Below, one piece after another: positions 31,251 through 37,084 of a stretch of DNA of 37,084 nt (the first letter of the stretch is position 1; each line of letters begins with the position of its first letter). The DNA comes from Streptomyces sp. MBT65 (lineage in GTDB: Bacteria > Actinomycetota > Actinomycetes > Streptomycetales > Streptomycetaceae), in NCBI RefSeq assembly GCF_016612545.1, contig NZ_JAENRY010000048.1, positions 20,700 to 57,783 on the forward strand, read 5' to 3'. The notes below the pieces were generated by a model. It saw nothing but the letters and a program-made list of their open reading frames with translations. It did no database searches and was not told the DNA's origin. The translations under genes and the position numbers were made by a program.

Positions 31251-32159
31251 TCAGTTCAGCGACCCCATTGAAGCGACTCCAAGGTTGTCGAGTTTTTCGT
31301 AGAAGGACAGGAGGCCGTCCGCGAGCCTGTCGGGGGCTTCCATCGCCGCATAGTGGCCGATCCCCTCGAGGGAGAGGGCGCTGACGTCCTCGGCGACCTG
31401 GCGCATGGTCGCCGGGGTGAACCCGCCCGATCTGCCGCCGACGGCGAGTACGGGCGTGGTGAGTTTCCGGGATGCCAGTCGGCGGATCTCCTCGCCTTCG
31501 CGGAGCATCGATCGATACAGTCCGGCCGCACCGTTGAACGCCTCGGGGCGCCTGTAGGAGCGGGTGAGTTCGTCGATGTCGTCGTCGGTGAACGCGTCGG
31601 GGGTCATGCAGAGCGACGGGATTGCGTACTGCGCGAGGAACGCCCGTTCCCGTCCGGCCAACAGCATTTCGGGGATGCCCGGGGCGGCGAGTACGCCGAT
31701 GTGCCAGGCGCCGCCGTGGGCGACGTCCGCGAGTGTTTCGAGGCCGAACCCCGGCAGCCCGGTCTCGATGGCCGCATAGCTTCGTACGAGGTCGGGGCGG
31801 GTGGCGGCGACGCGGAAAGTGGTGGGGCCGCTGACGTCCTGGCCGGTGAGGTGGACGGGGCCCGCGTCGAGCCGCGTTATCAGTTCACTCAGGTCCTGGG
31901 CGGCGGTCGCGCTGTCGTGCGCCGTGGTCGCGGTGGCGGAGTCGCCGAAGCCGCGAAGGTCGGGGACGAATACGCGGTGGTGCCTGCTGAGCAGGGGGAT
32001 CAGCTTGTGGAAGACCCACCAGGTCTCGGGGAAGCCGTGGACCAGCATGACGGGCGAGCCGTCGGTCCCGGCCGATACGTAGTGCAGTTCGGTCCCGTGC
32101 AGGCTGACCCGGTGGTGTTCGACGCCCGGAATGGTGGCGCCGCCGGTAGCGGGGTTCAT
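31251..32159 (-). CDS. Alpha/beta hydrolase, epoxide hydrolase/dehalogenase type
   Basis: A 302-residue alpha/beta hydrolase. HGFPETW (residues 41-47) is the oxyanion loop, Asp108 in TGQDVSGP is the nucleophile, and His269 in GIGHYAAMEAPDRLA is the base. An Asp nucleophile points to epoxide hydrolase or haloacid/haloalkane dehalogenase chemistry rather than an esterase. ATG 32159 is preferred over the adjacent ATG 32162 because GAGGAG then sits 4 bases away. The gene is divergent from a MarR regulator across two palindromes, one of which lies 20 bases upstream of its start, so it is very likely repressed by that protein. Confidence 0.84.
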   Translation of the reverse strand: MNPATGGATIPGVEHHRVSLHGTELHYVSAGTDGSPVMLVHGFPETWWVFHKLIPLLSRHHRVFVPDLRGFGDSATATTAHDSATAAQDLSELITRLDAGPVHLTGQDVSGPTTFRVAATRPDLVRSYAAIETGLPGFGLETLADVAHGGAWHIGVLAAPGIPEMLLAGRERAFLAQYAIPSLCMTPDAFTDDDIDELTRSYRRPEAFNGAAGLYRSMLREGEEIRRLASRKLTTPVLAVGGRSGGFTPATMRQVAEDVSALSLEGIGHYAAMEAPDRLADGLLSFYEKLDNLGVASMGSLN

Positions 32160-32178
32160 CATTCTCCTCGATTCGATC

Positions 32179-32193
32179 GACAACATGGTTGTC
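32179..32193. promoter_or_regulatory. MarR operator, copy 1
   Basis: GACAAC-ATG-GTTGTC, an inverted repeat with 6-base arms. The same 15 bases recur at 32206-32220. With one mismatch the arms extend to 10 bases. It lies in the 5' region of the hydrolase gene. Confidence 0.72.
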
Positions 32194-32205
32194 AATCTAT
32201 AGGTC

Positions 32206-32220
32206 GACAACATGGTTGTC
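32206..32220. promoter_or_regulatory. MarR operator, copy 2
   Basis: A second identical GACAAC-ATG-GTTGTC, here extended to perfect 9-base arms (GTCGACAAC / GTTGTCGAC). Centre-to-centre distance to copy 1 is 27 bases. TATAGA on the minus strand between the copies is a possible -10 for the hydrolase. Confidence 0.72.
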
Positions 32221-32247
32221 GACCGTCGTTCTCGTATGCTTCGTCGC

Positions 32248-32730
32248 ATGGCACGTTCACCGGGCGCTGAACTCGCGCTTCTTCTTCTTGGCGGCTTCCA
32301 GTCGATGGTGGACGACGTACACGGAGAGCTGGAGCACCGCGGGCACCCGGGCGTGCGCGCATCGCATGAGTTCGCCCTGCGCGCCATCGACGAGGGAGCG
32401 GACACGGCCTCGGAACTCGGCCGCCGGCTCTCGGTCTCCAAACAGGGCGCCGCCAAGACGATCACCGCGTTGGAGAAGCTCGGATACGTCGAGCGGGAGC
32501 CCGACCCGGGCGACGGCCGCCTCAAACGGCTGCGGGTCACCGACCGCGGCCACGACATGATGACGCTCGGCGCCTCGCTCTTCGACGATGTGCGCGAGCG
32601 CTGGGCGGCGCAGATGGGGCCCGAGCAACTCAAGGCCCTTGAAACACACCTGGCTCGGCTTGTCGCGAGTCGGCCGTCGAGCGTCGGAGCTGCGGCACGG
32701 CTCAATGAGGACCTCGGCGAAGCCAGCTGA
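32248..32730 (+). CDS. MarR-family transcriptional regulator
   Basis: A 160-residue MarR protein with the winged helix-turn-helix at about residues 45-110: DTASELGRRLSVSKQGAAKTI is the helix-turn-helix and EREPDPGDGRLKRLRVTDRG the wing. Such dimers bind palindromes and release them on binding phenolic or other small ligands. The start is uncertain. ATG 32248 begins MARSPGAELALLLLGGF; in-frame ATGs at 32212 and 32236 lie in or beside operator copy 2 and lack a Shine-Dalgarno tract. TATGCT 7 bases before 32248 hints at a leaderless mRNA. It probably represses itself and the divergent hydrolase. Confidence 0.82.
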   Translation: MARSPGAELALLLLGGFQSMVDDVHGELEHRGHPGVRASHEFALRAIDEGADTASELGRRLSVSKQGAAKTITALEKLGYVEREPDPGDGRLKRLRVTDRGHDMMTLGASLFDDVRERWAAQMGPEQLKALETHLARLVASRPSSVGAAARLNEDLGEAS

Positions 32731-32829
32731 AGGCGACCGATCGCCGGAGGCTACCGGCCGCCCCGCGGTGACCGTCGTCGGTGGGACTCGAGCGATTCGC
32801 GGACACCGGCGCCCGCTTCAAGCTTCGTC

Positions 32830-33774
32830 TCAGGCTTCGTCAGCGAGTGTCTCTTGCGCGTCGGAACTCGCGCCGACGTCACGGCTCTGGATCGTCGCGG
32901 CCGCACGGCGCAGTTCAGTGAGCGCCATCCGTACGGCTCGCCGTGCGACACGTTCAGGGCGGTGGAGCACGTCGATACGGCGTCGGGCGTGCACGCCGCT
33001 GAGCGGTCTGAGGATCACTTCGGGGTGCGGGCGTGTGGTCCAGCGGGGCATCAGCGCCAGGCCGCCACCGGCGGCTACGACTTCGGCGACCACCGCGAAT
33101 TCGTTGATGCGATGGACGATGTCGAGCCGTCGGTTCGCGGCGGTCGCGATGGCGTCGACGGTGGCCATCAGCGGGAAGCCGTCGTCGACGGTGATCCAGG
33201 GTTGGTCCGCGACGTCTCGCGGGGTGAGGTGTGGTTTGGCGGCCAGTGGGTGGTCGGTCGGCAGCGCGATGTCGAGCGGTTCACGCAGCAGCGTGCCGGC
33301 GGTGACCGTGGCCGGCCACGGCGGCGCTCGGTCGAGACGGTGGGCGAGTACGAGGTCGTAGTCCCGGGTCAGACGCGGGAAATGGTCCTGCGCGACGTCC
33401 TGGTCGGCGAGCGAGAGCTGCGGGCGTCCGGGGCCGGCCTGGGCAAGCAGCAGTGGGAAGAACGACGCGGCCGCACTGTGGAAAGCCGCGACCGACACAT
33501 CCGCGTCCGGCTGGTCGACGAACTCCTCGATGGTGTGCCGCGCCCTGGCCAGCGCGGTCTCCACCTCGATCGCCGCACCGGCCAGGGCTTGCCCGGCATC
33601 GGTGAGCACCAACCGCCGTCCGTCACGCTCGGTGAGTGGAACCGGGATCGAGCGTTGCAGCAGTCGTAGCTGTTGGGAGATCGCCGAGGGAGTCATCAAC
33701 AGCGCCTCGGCGGTCGCGGTGACGCTTCCCAGTTCGCCGAGTTCCCGCAAGATCTGCAACTGCCGTTCGTTCAT
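32830..33774 (-). CDS. LysR-family transcriptional regulator
   Basis: A 314-residue LysR-type regulator. The N-terminal helix-turn-helix is MNERQLQILRELGELGSV with TATAEALLMTPSAISQQLRLL (residues 19-39, in part), followed by a linker helix and a periplasmic-binding-protein-like effector domain from about residue 90 (VSVAAFHSAAASFFPLLL). The gene is divergent from the nitrilase operon, with an inverted repeat of the T-N11-A class between them, so it is the likely activator of nitrilase-dehydratase transcription in response to a substrate. The C-terminal tail beyond residue 290 is low-complexity. ATG 33774 has only a weak GAG tract upstream. Confidence 0.86.
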   Translation of the reverse strand: MNERQLQILRELGELGSVTATAEALLMTPSAISQQLRLLQRSIPVPLTERDGRRLVLTDAGQALAGAAIEVETALARARHTIEEFVDQPDADVSVAAFHSAAASFFPLLLAQAGPGRPQLSLADQDVAQDHFPRLTRDYDLVLAHRLDRAPPWPATVTAGTLLREPLDIALPTDHPLAAKPHLTPRDVADQPWITVDDGFPLMATVDAIATAANRRLDIVHRINEFAVVAEVVAAGGGLALMPRWTTRPHPEVILRPLSGVHARRRIDVLHRPERVARRAVRMALTELRRAAATIQSRDVGASSDAQETLADEA

Positions 33775-33792
33775 CGTCTCAATGTAGTGATG

Positions 33793-33809
33793 CTTCAGGA
33801 ATGTTGAAG
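33793..33809. promoter_or_regulatory. LysR-type binding site
   Basis: CTTCA-N7-TGAAG contains the T-N11-A pattern of LysR-type boxes. A further CTTCAGG half-site occurs at 33824-33830, 31 bases on, as in recognition/activation pairs. It lies between the divergent LysR and nitrilase genes. Confidence 0.5.
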
Positions 33810-33854
33810 AACCTCGCCCTTGGCTTCAGGGTGCCAGCGGCGCAGCGTAGAGGC

Positions 33855-34961
33855 ATGACCAGTGACAACAGCACTCACAACGGCCCGGACACAGGTCCCG
33901 GCCGGGCGGGAGTCGTTCGGGCAGGTGTGGTGCAGGCCGCCCCGGTTCCGTTCGATCCGGTGGCCACGTTGCCTGTGGTGGAGCGGTGGCTGTCCGAGGC
34001 GGCCGAGCGGAACCTGGACCTCGTGGTGTTCCCCGAGGCGTTCATCGGCGGGTACCCCAAGGGGTCGGCGTTCGGGGGAGTGGTGGGCGACCGGACCACT
34101 GCCGGACGAGAGGAGTTCGCCCGGTACTGGAACGGCGCCGTGGAGGTGCCCGGCCCCGTCACCGACCGCCTGGGCGACCTGGCGGCCGAGGCCCGCACGC
34201 ACCTGGTCATCGGCGTCGTCGAACGGGAACTCGGCACGCTCTACTGCACGGTCCTGTTCTTCTCCGACACCGGAGCCTTCCTCGGGAAGCGGCGCAAACT
34301 CATGCCTACCGGCGCCGAGCGGATGATCTGGGGGTTCGGCGACGGCTCAACCCTGGAGGTGCACCCGACGAAGCTCGGCCGGCTCGGGGCCGTGATCTGC
34401 TGGGAGAACCTCATGCCCGCGACGCGGATGGCCATGTATGCGCAAGGGATTGAACTCTATTGCGCGCCGACGGCGGACAGCAGGGAGAGTCACCACGCGA
34501 CCATGCGCCACATCGCCCAGGAAGGCAGATGCTTCGTGCTGGCGGCGAACCAGTGCCTGCGCACGCGGGACTTTCCCCCGGACCACCCCACGCCGTACGG
34601 CGACGACCCGGAGCACCTCGTCTCCCGGGGCGGCAGCAGCATCATCGGCCCGCTGGGCGAGGTGCTGGCCGGGCCCGTCCTGGATCAGGAGGCCCTCCTG
34701 ACCGCGGACCTCGACATGGCACTGATCCCACGCGCCCGCTACGACTTCGACCCCGTCGGCCACTACGCGCGGCCCGACATCTTCCGCCTCCACGTGGACA
34801 CCACAGTCCGCCGCGCCGTACAGACCGACGACAGCCTGAGCGCGTCTCCCGCGGCCGCCCTGCCCAGCACGTTCACCTCCTCGCGTGCCACGCCTGACGA
34901 TCCGACCGATGTGCGCGTCCTCGCTCAGAGGCACTCCGGCTCCCTTGGACACCGCCCATGA
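33855..34961 (+). CDS. Nitrilase (carbon-nitrogen hydrolase)
   Basis: A 368-residue nitrilase-superfamily enzyme with the Glu-Lys-Cys triad: Glu61 (VFPEAFIGGYPKG), Lys148 (KRRKLMPT) and Cys182 (ICWENLMP). ICWENxMP and the length match true nitrilases, which convert nitriles to acid and ammonia, better than amidases. ATG 33855 is chosen because the in-frame ATG at 33801 lies inside the LysR-type box; AGAGG is close upstream. The last 45 residues are low-complexity. The stop overlaps the next start (ATGA), so it is translationally coupled to a PLP-dependent dehydratase, suggesting an amino- or hydroxy-nitrile substrate. Confidence 0.84.
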   Translation: MTSDNSTHNGPDTGPGRAGVVRAGVVQAAPVPFDPVATLPVVERWLSEAAERNLDLVVFPEAFIGGYPKGSAFGGVVGDRTTAGREEFARYWNGAVEVPGPVTDRLGDLAAEARTHLVIGVVERELGTLYCTVLFFSDTGAFLGKRRKLMPTGAERMIWGFGDGSTLEVHPTKLGRLGAVICWENLMPATRMAMYAQGIELYCAPTADSRESHHATMRHIAQEGRCFVLAANQCLRTRDFPPDHPTPYGDDPEHLVSRGGSSIIGPLGEVLAGPVLDQEALLTADLDMALIPRARYDFDPVGHYARPDIFRLHVDTTVRRAVQTDDSLSASPAAALPSTFTSSRATPDDPTDVRVLAQRHSGSLGHRP

Positions 34962-35920
34962 ATGCACAGCCCGTCACGGTCCCCTCCCTGAACGACATCG
35001 CGTCCGCGGCCGAACGGATCCGCGCCGTAGTGCGCCGCACCCCCGTGATACAGGTTGCGGCCGGGGAACTGGACGTGCCCGTCCCCGTCACTTTGAAGCT
35101 GGAGTTCCTCCAGCACACCGGTTCCTTCAAGGTCCGCGGCGCATCCAACGCCCTCGCCCTCCTGCGTGCCGCGGAATCCGGCGCTCCGACCGCGGGCGTC
35201 TGCTGCGCGTCGGGAGGCAACCACGGGGCCGCCGTGGCCTGGGCGGCGCGCGAAGCGGGCCTGCCCGCCACCGTGTTCGTGCCCGACTTCTCGCCCAAGG
35301 CAAAGACCGACATCATCGAATCTCTCGGCGCACGCCTGCGCCGCGTCGACGGCTTCTACGCCGACGCACTCGCGGCCAGTCAGGACCATGCCCGGCACGA
35401 GGGCGCCTTCCACATCGACGCCTTCGACGCCCCGGAGACGGTGGCAGGGCAGGGCACGCTCGGCCTGGAACTCGCCGAGCAGACACCGGAGGGACAGCCC
35501 GTGCTGGTCGGGTGCGGTGGAGGAGGCCTGTACGCAGGGGTCGCCCTGGCGCTGGCCGGACGCAACCACGTGATCGCGGCCGAACCGTCCTCGGCGCCCT
35601 CGCTCACGGCGGCCCTGGAGGCAGGGAAACCAGTGGACGTGGAAGTCGGCGGGATCGCCCTGGACAGCTTGGGTGCCCGCCGGGCGGGCCGCATAGCCAC
35701 CGCCGTCGGCCTCTCGCTCGGCATGAAGACCCTCACCGTCGCCGACGAGGTCGTCGCCGCCGCCCGCGCACTCCTGTGGCAGCGGCTGCGCATCGTGGCC
35801 GAACCCGGCGGAGCCACCGCTCTCGCCGCGCTGCTCGCCCACCCCGAACACTTCCCGGAGGGGGCCACCGTCGTCGTCTCAGGAGCCAACACAGCACCGG
35901 GGTCGCATCTTGACGGCTGA
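34958..35920 (+). CDS. PLP-dependent Ser/Thr dehydratase-like protein
   Basis: A 320-residue fold-type II PLP enzyme of the serine/threonine dehydratase group. Lys58 in TGSFKVRGA forms the Schiff base; CASGGNHGAAVAWAA binds the carboxylate; VGCGGGGLYAG is the phosphate-binding glycine loop; the expected Ser near the C-terminus is in VVVSGAN. Relatives deaminate Ser/Thr or act on beta-substituted amino acids. There is no C-terminal ACT domain, so it is the short, non-allosteric type. The ATG overlaps the nitrilase stop. The pair may process a cyano-amino acid or use the ammonia-releasing step in a shared pathway; that is inference. Confidence 0.84.
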   Translation: MNAQPVTVPSLNDIASAAERIRAVVRRTPVIQVAAGELDVPVPVTLKLEFLQHTGSFKVRGASNALALLRAAESGAPTAGVCCASGGNHGAAVAWAAREAGLPATVFVPDFSPKAKTDIIESLGARLRRVDGFYADALAASQDHARHEGAFHIDAFDAPETVAGQGTLGLELAEQTPEGQPVLVGCGGGGLYAGVALALAGRNHVIAAEPSSAPSLTAALEAGKPVDVEVGGIALDSLGARRAGRIATAVGLSLGMKTLTVADEVVAAARALLWQRLRIVAEPGGATALAALLAHPEHFPEGATVVVSGANTAPGSHLDG

Positions 35921-35951
35921 GAAGCCGCTGCCGGACCGAGCGACTACGACA

Positions 35952-35986
35952 CCCGGGAGGCCACGCGCAGCGCGTGACCTCCCGGG
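35952..35986. terminator. Bidirectional terminator hairpin
   Basis: Arms 35952-35968 and 35970-35986 (CCCGGGAGGCCACGCGC paired with one mismatch) form a strong stem with a very small loop. It sits between the dehydratase stop and the convergent MFS gene's stop, serving both. Confidence 0.68.
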
Positions 35987-36006
35987 ATCTCTTGTGCAGG
36001 CGACCG

Positions 36007-37084
36007 TCACAGGTTGGCCGTGCGGTCATCGGCGTGACGGGGTTCCGGCTCGTCGGCGTCCGGGCTCTTGGCGGGGCTCGGATAACGCGGCAGGAAGAAC
36101 GACAGGGCGAGGACGATCAGACTGCCGGCGGTGAGGGCGATGAGCGTCGCCGTGTAGCCGCCCGTGCTGTCCGCGGCTCCCTGCGCCAGCACCGGGAAGA
36201 GTCCGATGCCGACCAGACTGACGATGCCCAGCGTGATGCCCTGGATCTGGGCGAAGGCCCGCATACCGAAGTAGCACCCGACGAGGAACGGCCCGGTGGT
36301 GGACTCCGCGCCGGTCACGACACCGAGCAGGGCCATGGTGAGGAACAGGGCCCACATGCCGCCCGTGGCGGCGAAGACCATGACCGTGCCGAGCACCAGG
36401 CACACCATGAACGGAACGAAGGCACGAGGTGTGCGCGACCGGTCGAGGACCACGCCCGCGAGGATCTGCCCGGCGAGGGACGCCACCAGCATGACCGACA
36501 CCGACAGCGACACCTCCGTAGGGGAATAGCCCCGCCCGCCGAAGAGGGACACGGCGTTCAGACGCACACTCATCGCCACGCCCGCCGCCACGGTCAGCAC
36601 CAGCACCATGTACCACCAGGCCCGGGTCCTGAGCGCCCGGCCCAGGGGGAGGCCGGGCAGTTCCGTGTGTGCGGGCAGGACCCTTCCCTTCCCCGGTACG
36701 ACGTTCTTACGGTCCAGCGCCGCCGACGCGGGCTCGTACATCAGGAAGTACTGGGCCGGGAAGGCGATCAGCAGAATGGCTCCGCCGATCAGCAGGTAGG
36801 TCGTCCTCCACCCGAGGTGGTCGATGGACAGTTGACTCAGAGGTGACAGGGCGGCACCGGCGAGACTGGAGGTCGCGCCTATGAGCAGGGAGTAGCCCAG
36901 GCCGCGGTGGTGGGGGAACCACTCCGAGACGACCTTGTACACCACGCCGAGGATGGAGGTGTAACCAAGGGCCGTGCTCACCAGCAGGAGCGCCGTCAGT
37001 ACGACGCCGTTCGCGCCCACGAGCGCCACCGCGGCCTGGGCTACTCCCTGCTCATAGGCGCGACCTCCAGTCTCGCCGGTGCCG
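36007..37084 (-). CDS. MFS transporter, 5' end missing
   Basis: A major facilitator superfamily permease, with about 340 residues supported (stop at 36007) and an N-terminus outside the window. Segments such as LGYTSILGVVYKVVSEWF, WFPHHRGLGYSLLIGATSS and GWRTTYLLIGGAILLIAFP fit the organic-anion/oxalate-formate-like antiporter group; a cytoplasmic loop rich in Leu/Arg divides the halves, and about nine hydrophobic segments are seen. The HRGLGYSLLIG motif is the conserved loop 4-5 region. The last 59 bases (37026-37084) are an inverted copy of 36852-36910, so the frame beyond about 37025 probably is not the real gene. It follows the nitrilase unit on the other strand. Confidence 0.75.
   Translation of the reverse strand, partial: GTGETGGRAYEQGVAQAAVALVGANGVVLTALLLVSTALGYTSILGVVYKVVSEWFPHHRGLGYSLLIGATSSLAGAALSPLSQLSIDHLGWRTTYLLIGGAILLIAFPAQYFLMYEPASAALDRKNVVPGKGRVLPAHTELPGLPLGRALRTRAWWYMVLVLTVAAGVAMSVRLNAVSLFGGRGYSPTEVSLSVSVMLVASLAGQILAGVVLDRSRTPRAFVPFMVCLVLGTVMVFAATGGMWALFLTMALLGVVTGAESTTGPFLVGCYFGMRAFAQIQGITLGIVSLVGIGLFPVLAQGAADSTGGYTATLIALTAGSLIVLALSFFLPRYPSPAKSPDADEPEPRHADDRTANL
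36852..36910 (+). repeat. Inverted repeat, internal arm
   Basis: These 59 bases are exactly complementary, in reverse, to 37026-37084. This arm is a normal part of the MFS gene, encoding HRGLGYSLLIGATSSLAGA on the minus strand. Confidence 0.9.
37026..37084 (-). repeat. Inverted repeat, terminal arm (window end)
   Basis: A perfect inverted copy of 36852-36910 running to the last base of the window; the arms are 115 bases apart. The match stops at a short CCACC stretch present at both places. A fold-back assembly or amplification chimera is the simplest explanation. Confidence 0.9.

Noticed and set aside
33801..33854. Upstream ATG start for the nitrilase
   Set aside because: It lies inside the LysR-type binding site and the added residues do not match the nitrilase N-terminus.

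Overview
The window is GC-rich DNA (roughly 70% G+C, strong G/C preference at third codon positions, many GTG starts, frequent 4-base ATGA/GTGA gene overlaps), typical of a Streptomyces-like actinobacterium. A SpoIIE-type phosphatase fused to an RsbW-like kinase domain, the 3-oxoacid CoA-transferase pair and the abundance of IclR regulators fit that origin. No rRNA, tRNA or CRISPR array was seen. The 5' edge cuts an unrecognised gene. The 3' edge cuts an MFS transporter and ends in a perfect 59-bp inverted copy of part of that same gene.

Region A (about 0.5-16.7 kb) looks like a catabolic locus for an aromatic or other cyclic compound. A first plus-strand operon (568-3833) carries an FAD hydroxylase, a VOC/extradiol-dioxygenase-like protein, a dienelactone-hydrolase-family enzyme and a small DUF6295-like protein. 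A second (3968-13439) begins with a lipoprotein binding protein, then an HsaA/HpaB-type flavin monooxygenase, a fused two-permease protein and two ATPases of a branched-chain-amino-acid-type (HAAT) ABC importer, an NADPH/F420-type reductase, an SRPBCC protein, an SDR and both subunits of a 3-oxoacid CoA-transferase. It ends at a 20-bp perfect hairpin followed by a decayed IS5-type element. A convergent minus-strand operon (16679 to 14418) supplies a flavin reductase, an FAH-family hydrolase and a cupin. An IclR regulator (17021-17851) is divergent from it. A distinctive array (ATTCC-N7-GGAAT-N3-ATTCC) is present upstream of the transporter operon and in the flavin reductase/IclR intergenic region, and a partial version lies just 3' of a candidate promoter before the first operon. 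This suggests one IclR regulon covering region A.

Region B (about 17.9-22.5 kb) is a PAS/GAF/SpoIIE/HATPase signalling protein and a small membrane protein overlapping a solute:sodium symporter. A terminator hairpin separates it from region C.

Region C (22.6-29.5 kb, minus strand) is a second catabolic operon. In transcription order it encodes an aldehyde dehydrogenase, a carotenoid/lignostilbene-cleavage oxygenase with four His ligands, a VOC dioxygenase, an FAD hydroxylase, an FAH hydrolase and an IclR regulator. The inferred logic is oxidative cleavage of a stilbene-like double bond to aldehydes, oxidation to acids, ring hydroxylation, extradiol cleavage and hydrolysis. The hydroxylase-VOC-FAH module parallels that of region A.

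Region D (29.5-37.1 kb) is a set of small units: a tandem-SnoaL protein with a probably leaderless transcript and a perfect TetR-type palindrome in its promoter; an FMN reductase; an epoxide-hydrolase-like alpha/beta hydrolase divergent from a MarR regulator across two identical palindromes; a LysR regulator divergent from a nitrilase plus PLP-dehydratase pair; and the truncated MFS gene.
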